From a virus: a stretch of DNA of 21,957 bases. The stretch lies in the IMG/VR virus record IMGVR_UViG_3300046009_008852, positions 1 through 21,957 of that record. One strand, 5' to 3'. This document shows, in pieces, positions 1 through 5,841 of the stretch; within the stretch, counting starts at the first letter, position 1, and every line of letters begins with the position of its first letter. The notes below the pieces were generated by a model. The model worked only from the letters and a program-made list of their open reading frames with translations. It was not told where the DNA came from and did not search any database. The translations under genes and the position numbers were made by a program.

Positions 1-747
1 ACGCAAAGCGTTGTACTCGTAGTCTCCGTTTACTTTTCCGTAGTAGCGGGCAACCATTGCACAGCTAGAGCTGAAGCACTGGCGCCAGCCACGGGGGCCG
101 TCATCTGATCCAAGCTGGTATTCGTAGGGAACTTTGAGTAGCTTTTGATTGGGTGGGACGACAGGTTTAGCTCCTGCGTGCTGTTCCATGAGCTGGATCA
201 GCTTTCCTGGGTAGTTGGGGTCGGTTGCGTAACCTTCTTTATGAAGCCACTTTGCAGCTTCTTCGCGTGTAGCGGCGTTGTTGCAACCTTTGTAGTTTTT
301 ATAGTCTTTGTACCAGTGATCGACTAGATAGATAACGCAGGACAGAAGATCCGGAAAGTCGATGAAACTGTCAGTGATTGTGATCCACTGGCCGTTAATA
401 AATTCCTGGGTTTTTTTGTCGCTGCCTTCACCTTTGAGGCCGAAAAAGTTGTTTCTGCCTGAGACTAGTTTTCCGTAGTTGGATTCCAGTGCCCATTGGG
501 CGGCTACTAGTTCCGGGAATTTGGCGCCAGCGACACGGGCGGCTTCTAGGACTCCTTCCCAGCTGTTGGGGAATTGGGTCTGTTTGCCGGCAACGCTCCA
601 GGTTTTGAACCAGCCTTGGTCGCGGCCCAAGATGTGAGGATTGGCCTTGTTGATTGCTTGCTCCAGTTCGGTGACAGCCGCCATCTGATGGGGCAGTCCC
701 TTGTAGAAGCGAAACAGGTCGCTAAGACGGATTTTGTTGCTTGCCAT
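1..747 (-). CDS. Endolysin: glucosaminidase + C39-like peptidase (partial, runs off window)
   Basis: Reading from ATG at 747, 249 codons stay open to the window edge. An in-frame TGA lies just upstream, so this ATG sets the start. Residues 1-40 form a short helical segment (FRFYKGLPHQ) that I recall from cyanophage lysozymes. Residues about 60-190 look like a glucosaminidase (GH73-type) domain, with the catalytic Glu expected at E88 in ALESNYG, followed by RNNFFGLKG. After a Pro-rich linker (about 193-203), residues 205 onward match the start of a C39-like papain-fold domain: VPYEYQ with the oxyanion Gln at Q211, then CFSSSCAMVARYYG with the nucleophile expected at C224. The likely role is peptidoglycan degradation by cutting both glycan and peptide or cross-link bonds at lysis. 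The catalytic His and Asp of the peptidase would lie outside the window. It is the last gene of the lysis region seen here. Confidence is high for the glucosaminidase and moderate for the truncated peptidase. Confidence 0.88.
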   Translation of the reverse strand, partial: MASNKIRLSDLFRFYKGLPHQMAAVTELEQAINKANPHILGRDQGWFKTWSVAGKQTQFPNSWEGVLEAARVAGAKFPELVAAQWALESNYGKLVSGRNNFFGLKGEGSDKKTQEFINGQWITITDSFIDFPDLLSCVIYLVDHWYKDYKNYKGCNNAATREEAAKWLHKEGYATDPNYPGKLIQLMEQHAGAKPVVPPNQKLLKVPYEYQLGSDDGPRGWRQCFSSSCAMVARYYGKVNGDYEYNALR

Positions 748-958
748 CGGACCAAGGGGCGTGGATGCTCATGGCGCCGCCCAGTAGGCGGCTGTCGCCG
801 GTTTGAAGCTGCTCATCAATTTCGTGGTGAACGATCACAGGAGGCGGATCGGTCGGTTGGGTTGCGTGCCAGTCCGCTTCTGCCTTGTCGAGCTTGCCGG
901 GGAGTAGTAGCTCAAACCACCACTCCCGTGCAGCTTGCTCCCAAGTTTTGCCTAGAGC
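722..958 (-). CDS. Soluble -1 frame extension of the 952-1092 membrane protein (putative frameshift product)
   Basis: A 78-codon reading frame runs from 958 to a TAG at 722-724. It begins ALGKTWEQAAREWWF and ends IHAPWSDGKQQNPS. It overlaps the endolysin start by 26 bases. I see no ATG, GTG or TTG near its beginning; the only candidate is a TTG at 1060, deep inside the preceding gene. The frame is exactly -1 to the gene at 952-1092, and they meet at the heptamer A AAA AAG (958-964). The simplest reading is that it is translated as a frameshift extension, giving a 123-residue protein: 45 residues of membrane segment plus 78 soluble residues. The product is mixed acidic and basic, with a Pro-rich middle (TDPPPVIVHHEID) and no family I can name. 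The alternative is independent TTG initiation at 1060 (112 residues). It sits between lysis genes, so a lysis-linked role is inference only. Confidence 0.6.
   Translation of the reverse strand, partial: ALGKTWEQAAREWWFELLLPGKLDKAEADWHATQPTDPPPVIVHHEIDEQLQTGDSRLLGGAMSIHAPWSDGKQQNPS
900..927 (-). other. RNA hairpin downstream of the slippery site
   Basis: On the minus strand GGGAGTGGTGG pairs with CTACTACTCCC across a 6-base loop (TTTGAG). This is an 11-bp stem with two G-U pairs and no mismatch. It begins 30 bases after the A AAA AAG heptamer, farther than the usual 5-9 base spacer. A smaller CTTG-GGAG-CAAG hairpin lies 12 bases after the heptamer. Either could stimulate frameshifting, but that role is inferred. 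Confidence 0.45.
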
Positions 959-1092
959 TTTTTTCCCTTGATAGCGCGAAGGGCGTGGAACACCAGCTGG
1001 ATGATGCTGTTGTCCTTTAGCGGAGACAGGGCGATCAGCTCGGAAGCCGCTGCTACGCAAATCCAGAAGGCTGGATGCTGGAGGAAGTCCAT
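952..1092 (-). CDS. Small hydrophobic membrane protein, possible holin-like (46 aa)
   Basis: ATG at 1092 opens 46 codons ending with TAG at 952-954. The protein begins MDFLQHPAFW and ends RAIKGKKL. Residues about 7-25 (PAFWICVAAASELIALSPL) form a single plausible transmembrane helix. A second amphipathic or hydrophobic stretch follows (SIIQLVFHALRAI), then a basic tail. That size and arrangement suit a small phage membrane protein such as a holin or holin partner, and it lies directly upstream of the endolysin region. I recall similar 45-50 residue hydrophobic proteins in cyanophage genomes but cannot assign a family. The last codons contain A AAA AAG followed by CTC TAG, so part of the product may be extended in the -1 frame. 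The upstream 99 bases contain no gene and no clear promoter. Confidence 0.72.
   Translation of the reverse strand: MDFLQHPAFWICVAAASELIALSPLKDNSIIQLVFHALRAIKGKKL
958..964 (-). other. Candidate -1 slippery heptamer A AAA AAG
   Basis: In the frame of the 952-1092 gene the codons read GGA AAA AAG CTC TAG, which places A AAA AAG in the X XXY YYZ register used for -1 slippage. The same heptamer drives frameshifting in bacterial dnaX. Slipping here enters the long frame that continues to 722. The stop codon lies two codons downstream. Confidence 0.6.
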
Positions 1093-1191
1093 GGGAAATA
1101 AAAACCCTGTAGGAAGTTTAGCTGTAGTAGAGAAGAGTTTCGGCGCACGTAATAGTTTCTGTCGCTACATTTCAGGTAGCCACTGCTGGGT

Positions 1192-1512
1192 ATGGACCAT
1201 CGCATTGAGGATGGCGAATACTTAAACAAAAAAGAAGCAAAGGCAAGATTCAGGCAATCAATTCTTAACCATTGGGATAATGCCTGTGCATATTGCGGGG
1301 TAGATCTGGGGCGTTCTGCGACGCTTGATCACGTGCATCCGAAATTTCGAGGGGGGCATACGCACCAGCAGAATTTGGTGGCGTGCTGCTTTGCGTGCAA
1401 TATCTCGAAGTCGGCGGAGGATTGGCTGGAGTGGTACAGGGACCAGCCGTTTTGGGAGCCGCATCGGGAGGATGCGATTATTGCGTGGATTACTGAGGGG
1501 CTTGTTGCTTAG
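1192..1512 (+). CDS. HNH endonuclease, free-standing
   Basis: This is a 106-residue protein on the strand opposite to the structural genes. Two zinc-binding pairs flank an HNH core: CAYC (C32, C35), LDHVHP (D46, H47), then GGHTHQQNLV with N61, and CFAC (C66, C69) followed by NISKS. This is the compact HNH_5-like layout seen in phage homing-type endonucleases. An in-frame TAG shortly upstream limits the start to ATG 1192. The Trp-rich C-terminus (DWLEWYRDQPFW) is unassigned. The last 23 bases overlap the convergent small gene at 1490-1675. The expected role is DNA nicking or cleavage, as a selfish mobile gene or occasionally in genome packaging. Its position inside a minus-strand gene run, far from any visible terminase, favours a homing-type mobile gene. 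Confidence 0.85.
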   Translation: MDHRIEDGEYLNKKEAKARFRQSILNHWDNACAYCGVDLGRSATLDHVHPKFRGGHTHQQNLVACCFACNISKSAEDWLEWYRDQPFWEPHREDAIIAWITEGLVA

Positions 1513-1675
1513 GGTCCCAGCCCATGCCTTCGAGATACATCATTGCGATGTAGTGGTCTTCGGCGTAACGGCAGATGCTGTTTTTGCACGCGCGGTAATA
1601 TAGCTCGCCGCGTTCGTTTTCTAGCTGGTCCAGGCTGAAGCCGTTGCCGTAGTCAGTGGTGTTGATGACGCTCAT
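1490..1675 (-). CDS. Hypothetical protein (61 aa)
   Basis: A 61-residue protein with no family I recognise. It begins MSVINTTDYGNGF and is soluble. The middle is rich in Tyr, Cys and acidic residues (ELYYRACKNSICRYAEDHY), and there is a Pro/Gln tail. The start codon shares its A with the stop of the upstream gene (TAATG at 1673-1677), so translation is probably coupled to the membrane/coiled-coil protein at 1675-1917. The 3' end overlaps the convergent HNH gene by 23 bases. Coupling and clean codon structure make it a likely real gene. Its position within the lysis region is the only hint of function. Confidence 0.65.
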   Translation of the reverse strand: MSVINTTDYGNGFSLDQLENERGELYYRACKNSICRYAEDHYIAMMYLEGMGWDPKQQAPQ

Positions 1676-1917
1676 TAGGATTTCGCTTCCAGTTTTGTTA
1701 CGCGTTGTTCGACTGTATTTAAGCGCGTGAAGGTTTCTTTTCGGTCTTCCTTTATGTCGGTGTGGAGTACTTCAAGTTGCGTGGCGATGTGTTCCACGGC
1801 ACTTGTTAGGCGGATTACTGCGTCGCGTGCTTCGTCGCTACGCCTGCTAAAGCCCATTGCGCCCATAGCCGCCACGGAAATTGATGCGCCAGCGATGGCG
1901 GCTACAACTTCAATCAT
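1675..1917 (-). CDS. Membrane-anchored coiled-coil protein, XhlA/holin-like
   Basis: An 80-residue protein. Residues about 3-23 form a hydrophobic, small-residue-rich transmembrane segment (VVAAIAGASISVAAMGAMGF) followed by a basic turn (SRR). Residues 27-79 are a long amphipathic helix with heptad character (AVEHIATQLEVLHTDIK, then TRLNTVEQRVTKLEAK), typical of a coiled coil. This arrangement resembles hemolysin XhlA-type and related phage lysis-region proteins, except that XhlA usually has its membrane segment at the C-terminus. I therefore call it only holin-accessory-like. It lies between the 45-residue basic protein and the gene at 1490-1675, to which it is joined by TAATG. Its start lies 24 bases after the stop of the upstream gene, across a perfect 12-bp palindrome. 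Confidence 0.68.
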   Translation of the reverse strand: MIEVVAAIAGASISVAAMGAMGFSRRSDEARDAVIRLTSAVEHIATQLEVLHTDIKEDRKETFTRLNTVEQRVTKLEAKS

Positions 1918-1930
1918 GGCGGCAATAGCT

Positions 1931-1942
1931 ACCTAATTAGGT
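1931..1942. repeat. Perfect 12-bp palindrome in a gene junction
   Basis: ACCTAATTAGGT is a perfect inverted repeat in the 24-base gap between the gene at 1942-2079 and the start at 1917. It lies directly beside the sequence GTTAGCGC that recurs in other junctions. It could be a protein-binding site or part of the mRNA leader. No partner is visible. Confidence 0.4.
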
Positions 1943-2079
1943 TAGCGCCCCTGACCGACAAGTTTTTTCTTGCCGCGACGGCGTGGGCGGCTGTGCTGCC
2001 CATAACCCTGACTTGTGGTTTTGGGGCGACCGGCTTGGTGTTCCAGTCGCCCTGTTCCGGTCTTTGCTTTTGTTGCCAT
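1942..2079 (-). CDS. Small basic conserved phage protein (45 aa)
   Basis: ATG at 2079 opens 45 codons ending with TAA at 1942-1944. The product begins MATKAKTGTGRLEH and continues through GRPKTTSQGYGQHSRPRRRG to a basic end KKKLVGQGR. It is very basic, Gly- and Arg-rich, and probably unstructured. From memory, near-identical short proteins are widespread in phages of picocyanobacteria, though no function is known to me. The charge suggests nucleic-acid or ribosome binding (inference). Its start overlaps the stop of the upstream gene as TGATG (2077-2081), so expression is probably coupled to the protein at 2079-2390. The longer frame at 1937-2179 over the same bases looks like a shadow. Confidence 0.75.
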   Translation of the reverse strand: MATKAKTGTGRLEHQAGRPKTTSQGYGQHSRPRRRGKKKLVGQGR

Positions 2080-2390
2080 CAGTTAGCCCAAGGCACGCCA
2101 GCGGCTTTCGACGGCGAGCGCTGTTCGTTGATTTGCGCTTGCAGGGCGGCTTCGATCTCGGCAACCTTCTCGTCGCCACCGAGGGCTTCTTTGACCCAGC
2201 CGATCACGGTGTCTTCGGTGAGGTCGGCGTAGGGGATCAAATTGTCAGGGCGTTGGAAGCCCACGCTGCCATAGGCGGAACTGCTGTAAGTACCATCATT
2301 CGCAGAGATGGTGTAGTGACAGACGAAAACGAAACCGTCAACGGTCTCCCGCTCCAGATTCGCCACGCCCCAAGTAAACGTGGTCGCCAT
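2079..2390 (-). CDS. Conserved phage protein, DUF7936-like
   Basis: I chose ATG 2390, which gives 103 residues, over a TTG 15 bases upstream. The protein begins MATTFTWGVANLERETVDG, continues with beta-rich sequence (FVFVCHYTISANDGTYSSSAYG), then PYADLTEDTVIGWVKEAL and an acidic helix ending in PWAN. This order is what I recall of the short DUF7936 family common in cyanophage and other environmental phage structural regions: a beta sandwich around W and H, an ADLTE.DV..WV motif, and a C-terminal helix ending SP..A.G.PW. The family's function is unknown to me; a virion-decoration or fibre-associated role is a guess. It is followed without a gap by the small basic protein, and a GC-rich hairpin lies upstream. 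Confidence 0.72.
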   Translation of the reverse strand: MATTFTWGVANLERETVDGFVFVCHYTISANDGTYSSSAYGSVGFQRPDNLIPYADLTEDTVIGWVKEALGGDEKVAEIEAALQAQINEQRSPSKAAGVPWAN

Positions 2391-2422
2391 GGGAAATCGG
2401 CTCAACCCTTGTAGAGTAGTGT

Positions 2423-2447
2423 CCCCGGCGTGTTAGCGCACCCGGGG
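2423..2447. repeat. GC-rich inverted repeat between divergent genes
   Basis: CCCCGG-C-GTG, loop TTAGCG, CAC-CCGGGG: a 9-bp stem with one bulged base. It sits in the gap between the plus-strand HNH-AP2 gene (start 2474) and the minus-strand gene starting at 2390. There is no T-run on either side, so it is not a standard intrinsic terminator. It may shape the leader of one or both transcripts. Confidence 0.45.
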
Positions 2448-2473
2448 GATGACCGCCCTACCTGCATAGGCCG

Positions 2474-2983
2474 ATGCAAAATTTTAAGCCCTTGCCCTCG
2501 CGCGAGGAAATACTGTTTGTCGTGCGTTACGACCCTGAAACAGGCTGTTTCATCAGAAAGCACAGCAAGCAATGCCCTTGGCTGTCAGGCAAACGCACTG
2601 GTTCAGTCGCTACAAAGGGATACCGCCTTTTACACATAAACAATAAATACTACATGGAGCACAGGATTGCTTGGGTGGTGGTTCACGGAGAGATCCCGCT
2701 TGGCATGACAGTAGATCACATAAACGGAGACAAGGGCGATAACAGAATCGTAAATTTACGCTTAGCGACAGATTCCGAAAACAGTTGCTATAGACCCAAG
2801 AAATCAGACAACATAAGCGGTTGCAAAGGCGTGTATCAGCGGGAAAACGGAAAATATAGAGCTGTGATCACATCAAAAAAGCAAAGAATAAGCCTTGGTA
2901 CTTTTAACACAAAAGAAGAAGCCTACGCCGCCTATTGCGAGGCTGCACGCAGGCTTCATGGTGAATTTGCTCGGCTTGATTAA
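2474..2983 (+). CDS. HNH homing endonuclease with AP2 DNA-binding domain
   Basis: A 169-residue protein on the opposite strand to the phage late genes. Residues about 40-105 are an HNH_3-type nuclease: YYMEHRIAWVVVHGEIP (H63, R64), then VDHINGDKGDN (D81, H82, N84, N90), and RIVNLRLAT (N94). Residues about 113-166 are an AP2-like DNA-binding domain: SGCKGVYQRENGKYRAVI, then ISLGTFNTKEEAYAAYCEAA. HNH plus AP2 is the standard layout of free-standing phage and cyanobacterial homing endonucleases. Codon use looks more A/T-rich than in the neighbouring phage genes (many aaa, ata, aca), consistent with recent transfer. It has its own start 84 bases from the divergent gene and ends 13 bases from the convergent gene at 2996-3199. 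Confidence 0.92.
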   Translation: MQNFKPLPSREEILFVVRYDPETGCFIRKHSKQCPWLSGKRTGSVATKGYRLLHINNKYYMEHRIAWVVVHGEIPLGMTVDHINGDKGDNRIVNLRLATDSENSCYRPKKSDNISGCKGVYQRENGKYRAVITSKKQRISLGTFNTKEEAYAAYCEAARRLHGEFARLD

Positions 2984-2995
2984 AGAAGGTGACTA

Positions 2996-3199
2996 CTAGG
3001 CTTCAAGCTGGTCAGCGATGGTCAAAAGCTCATCGGCATCGCAAGTCCATACATCGTTGCCACGATGCTGCTGAGTATGGGCTACGGCAGAACGGATTGC
3101 TTCGCCAAGCATTTGACGCACCAGGCGTTCAAATCCTGGTCCAGAGAACTCCATCGCCCTTTCAAGGACGCCCTTTGCTGCAGGTGAAAGTTCAGACAT
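2996..3199 (-). CDS. Hypothetical protein (67 aa)
   Basis: Starts at ATG 3199, 15 bases after the stop of the gene at 3214-3408. The 67-residue product begins MSELSPAAKGVLERA, is alpha-helical in character (RLVRQMLGEAIRSAVAHTQQ), and ends in an acidic helix (CDADELLTIADQLEA). Short proteins with an N-terminal LSPAAK motif and a C-terminal IADQLE helix are, as I recall, common in cyanophages, with no known function. It is the last minus-strand gene before the inserted HNH-AP2 gene. Its likely reality rests on spacing, orientation and the ordered run of small genes. Confidence 0.65.
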   Translation of the reverse strand: MSELSPAAKGVLERAMEFSGPGFERLVRQMLGEAIRSAVAHTQQHRGNDVWTCDADELLTIADQLEA

Positions 3200-3213
3200 A
3201 GAAGTGGTAATGA

Positions 3214-3408
3214 CTAGGCGGTGTGCTTCTTTAGGAACTCGACCAGCAAGCGATGCGCTTCACCGGCATCAGCAATGAACTGACCGTTGTAGTGAAAGCC
3301 TTCTTGGTCAACACGGATGATTTCTTCCGTTGATCCACGAAGGTCAATGCTGCTACCCGTGAATGGGACTCCTGCAACAACGTCGAAGGCGTATTCTTGT
3401 TGGGTCAT
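3214..3408 (-). CDS. Hypothetical protein (64 aa)
   Basis: A 64-residue acidic protein starting MTQQEYAFDVVAGVPF. A GGAA-type ribosome site lies about 8 bases upstream of the ATG. The middle (IIRVDQEGFHYNGQFIADAGEAHRLL) looks like beta strands followed by one helix (HRLLVEFLKKHTA). The pattern 'region of small acidic protein, RVD.EGF...G..I.DAGEA...F..FL' suggests a compact alpha/beta fold, but I do not recognise the family. It sits in a run of three small minus-strand genes (2996-3718) between the fibres and the HNH-AP2 gene. Confidence 0.65.
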   Translation of the reverse strand: MTQQEYAFDVVAGVPFTGSSIDLRGSTEEIIRVDQEGFHYNGQFIADAGEAHRLLVEFLKKHTA

Positions 3409-3514
3409 GGTTTCCAGGGAACTGTGGCCAGGGGCAGGAGGTGCAAACTCGCTGCCCCACCACTATACGGCTTCAGGGGCGGTAGAGAGTAGGGTTACTA
3501 GCCCTGGCTAGGTA

Positions 3515-3718
3515 TCACTCAGCCCAAGCAGCGTTAGCAATCGCCACCACCTTCGGGTCTTCACCGCTCAGATCATCACCAGGCTGCAGTACGTGGCGGT
3601 GATAAGAGGAAGATAGTACTTCGCCGTCCTCTAGCACTCGGATAGCAGAACGCACTTGGATGGCGTTGCTTTCCAGTACTTCGATTTTGTCAACAACGGT
3701 TTCTTTAGTGAGAGCCAT
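3515..3718 (-). CDS. Conserved small phage protein (67 aa)
   Basis: Starts at ATG 3718 with a good ribosome site (GGAGGA, about 10 bases upstream). The product begins MALTKETVVDKIEVLESNAIQVRSA. It continues as short beta strands (IRVLEDGEVLSSSYHRHVL), then PGDDLSGEDPKVVAIANAAW. I recall this layout, a VDKIEV strand, R.V.EDG and a conserved H..V.PGDD motif, as a common short protein beside tail-fibre genes in cyanophages and other environmental phages. Its function is not known to me. It is the first gene after the second fibre, separated from it by 66 bases that contain only a weak 6-bp hairpin. Confidence 0.72.
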   Translation of the reverse strand: MALTKETVVDKIEVLESNAIQVRSAIRVLEDGEVLSSSYHRHVLQPGDDLSGEDPKVVAIANAAWAE

Positions 3719-3784
3719 GTTTAGGAACGTCCTCCAGACGTAACGGGTTTACAGGGTTCGTAGTTTTAAGCCGTTGCGGGCTTA

Positions 3785-5236
3785 TTACACTACATAGCAT
3801 CCAGCTATGGAAAGATTGTTATAAGAGGTAGTAGCAGAAAAATCTGAAGCATCTAATGCTGATTCGGATACCGCATTAGACGCATGTTTGGTAAAAACAA
3901 CAATTCCAGCATTTGTGTATGCTTTTAAATTAGGCATATCTGTAGCCCAACGCCGAGTGTATCCAATCGTAATTCCCCTGCCTTGCCCGGAAAACGGCAG
4001 TCCAGTAAGAGTGGCGGCGCCAGAAGGAGAGCTTGGTGTATTAGTTCTTATGTCGCATGATATATAAACCATTCTTCCAATTTTTGTATAAGTTGCCGAT
4101 AGCGCATCGGTGACAATAGATCCACCGCCAGCAAAACTCCAAGCAGGAGTCCAAGTCCCCTCCTCGTAATCATCCAGCGCATTAGCCGCTGCGGTGTCAC
4201 CGTTGAACTGGATGCCACCAGTGCCAGAGGCGAGGCGAACGTAAGCATCGGAGGTAATCCTCATCCGCTCCGTCGGGCTGCTCGCTCCGTCGGCGGTAGT
4301 GGAGAAGACCAGGCGGCTTGGGTGGCTAGTTCCAGATGTCCATGTACCGCCATCTCTCCTTGCTTCTACTGCTGCGGCCTGAGCATGTCCGCTATCGCTA
4401 AAGTTTAGAGAGCCAAGTAATTGAGCATCGAGTGGGTTATTAACGCCCCTAGCGAGAATCAGAATAGCTTGTGTGCTTGCGGCTGAGCTATTGCCTTGAA
4501 GGACAACAGTGCTAGCAACTGACGTACTAAACGTGCCAACTAAGAGCCTGCCCGAGCTGTCGATGCGGGCTGCTTCAGTTGCTGTGCCCGCGTTTGCGCT
4601 AATGCCAAATCTAATATCACCGCCACTGTTGGCACCAGCGGCAGAAGACATGATGTAACTAACAGCGCGCGCTCCCGGTGAGGAAGTGTCTGCGCTATAC
4701 CATTCAATTTTACCAATGGGTTGATCTGCCGCCGTATTGGCATCAGTATCTGTAAAACGAAGGGTGTTGTTAGCTGTTGTACCTGTTGCGCCATCGTTAC
4801 TTGCAGCAAGATCTAAGAGGGCGCCAGGTGCACTACCGATACCTACCCGCCCACTCGCATCAACAAACAACCGCCCAGTGCCATTAGTCGAGATGGCTAC
4901 GTTGTTTGCCGAAGGTAGATAAACGCCATTGGTGGGGACGCTGCTGCTGGTTGGGGTGAACGATGCAGCCGTGCTCGTGCCAGTGGTGACGACGTTCTGG
5001 CTGCCGAAGTTAGGGCTGATCTTGGTGCCAGCAATCGCGGCGCTGCTGTCCACCATCGCATTGGTCACCAAGGACCAATCGGTGTCGTAGTTGGTGCCGC
5101 TCGCTTTCCGAAGCACTTGGTTGGCTGTGCCGCCAGTAGGGATGTTGCTGCCCGTGGCGCCTTGGACGCCTGGAACTGCCAGCACAATCTGCGTGTCTTG
5201 CTGGTCAATGACCGCAATCTGCACTTCGGAAGACAT
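3785..5236 (-). CDS. Tail fibre / receptor-binding-like protein (483 aa)
   Basis: ATG 5236 lies 3 bases after the stop of the preceding gene. The N-terminus (residues 1-45) carries a GVQGATGSN-type segment, probably the virion-attachment end. Residues about 50-340 are repetitive Ser/Thr/Asn/Gly-rich fibre shaft with recurring ...IDSSGRLLVG and VDASGRVGIG turns. Residues about 355-483 begin with LDDYEEGTWTPAWSF and continue through YTKIGRMVYISCDI, a beta-sandwich tip found at the end of many environmental phage fibres. There is no S74 chaperone domain, unlike the larger fibre upstream. Part of the shaft (SSVPTNGVYLPSANNVAIS then VDASGR) is clearly related to the 5842-9012 fibre. The likely role is host-surface recognition. 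The exact receptor cannot be inferred. Confidence 0.85.
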   Translation of the reverse strand: MSSEVQIAVIDQQDTQIVLAVPGVQGATGSNIPTGGTANQVLRKASGTNYDTDWSLVTNAMVDSSAAIAGTKISPNFGSQNVVTTGTSTAASFTPTSSSVPTNGVYLPSANNVAISTNGTGRLFVDASGRVGIGSAPGALLDLAASNDGATGTTANNTLRFTDTDANTAADQPIGKIEWYSADTSSPGARAVSYIMSSAAGANSGGDIRFGISANAGTATEAARIDSSGRLLVGTFSTSVASTVVLQGNSSAASTQAILILARGVNNPLDAQLLGSLNFSDSGHAQAAAVEARRDGGTWTSGTSHPSRLVFSTTADGASSPTERMRITSDAYVRLASGTGGIQFNGDTAAANALDDYEEGTWTPAWSFAGGGSIVTDALSATYTKIGRMVYISCDIRTNTPSSPSGAATLTGLPFSGQGRGITIGYTRRWATDMPNLKAYTNAGIVVFTKHASNAVSESALDASDFSATTSYNNLSIAGCYVV

Positions 5237-5239
5237 GGA

Positions 5240-5824
5240 TCAGTTCCGCGAATAAGTACGTTGCACGGTGGCAACACCCGTAAGCCAATAGTAACGCTCA
5301 CCGCCAGAAGTAGTCAGGCTGATGTCGTAGCCATAGCGCCCAACCTCAAAAGCAACGGTCGCAGCCGGAGTCAGCGTCAGCTCAAATTCACCGTTTGCCG
5401 CACTTGTAACCGAAGTCGTAAAGGTGCCAACGCTTTCGTTGTTAATCAGACCACGAATGTCGGCATCCACTCCGTAACCGGTCAAATTAAGTGGCTCGGC
5501 GACGTAAAACGTGCCAGTCGCAGGACCGCTAACGCTGATGGAGCTACCCCCGCTAGTGGCGGAAACCTGGAACGCGCCTGTGGTCAGACCAGCGCTGATC
5601 ACGTAGTAGATCGTGTTCAGCGTCAAACCGCAGGGAACTGCGGTGCCGCCGGTAAAAGTCACCTTGTCGCCAGCAGTGAGCCCATGGCAATCGCAGTTAA
5701 AGGTAGGAGTGCCACCAGTAATGCTGATGCTGGTTACTGTCTGCCGATTCTGAGTAGCACGAAAGCTACCCTTCCAAGTGGCGTTCTGGTAAATCGTGAT
5801 GTCGTAGCTAGCGGGGGTAATCAT
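5240..5824 (-). CDS. Beta-rich fibre-associated protein with inserted domain (194 aa)
   Basis: ATG 5824 has an AGAGG ribosome site about 11 bases upstream. The N-terminus (SYDITIYQNATWKGSF) and C-terminal half (PLNLTGYGVDADIRG, then VGRYGYDISLTTSGGERYYWLTGVATV) match, as I recall, a short all-beta protein commonly found between or beside phage fibre genes. Between them, residues about 32-108 form an extra beta module: HGLTAGDKVTF, TIYYV, GAFQVSATSGG. The same pattern occurs inside the major tail tube protein at 19095-19865. Two nearby Cys (CDCHG) and a third in VPCGL lie in the insertion. The role is probably structural, a fibre adaptor or baseplate-rim component. Position between the two fibres supports this; the precise function is unknown. 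Confidence 0.7.
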   Translation of the reverse strand: MITPASYDITIYQNATWKGSFRATQNRQTVTSISITGGTPTFNCDCHGLTAGDKVTFTGGTAVPCGLTLNTIYYVISAGLTTGAFQVSATSGGSSISVSGPATGTFYVAEPLNLTGYGVDADIRGLINNESVGTFTTSVTSAANGEFELTLTPAATVAFEVGRYGYDISLTTSGGERYYWLTGVATVQRTYSRN

Positions 5825-5841
5825 GGTTACTGGCGCCTCTC

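Noticed and set aside
574-1020. 148-codon plus-strand frame opposite the endolysin and small membrane gene
   Set aside because: The minus-strand products have clear domain motifs, and the plus-strand product has none.
1091-1225. Plus-strand frame beginning MGNKNPVGSLAVVEKSFG upstream of the HNH gene
   Set aside because: It vaguely resembles the start of some phage HNH zinc-binding domains, but it ends after 44 codons in a frame different from the HNH gene and has no partner motif. It may be chance or a remnant.
1937-2179. 80-codon minus-strand frame rich in Arg/Lys/Ser
   Set aside because: It overlaps two better-supported genes (1942-2079 and 2079-2390) in another frame and starts inside one of them.
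3767-3784. 6-bp hairpin (TAAGCC-GGCTTA) after the second fibre
   Set aside because: The stem is short and has no T-run on either strand, so I do not call it a terminator.
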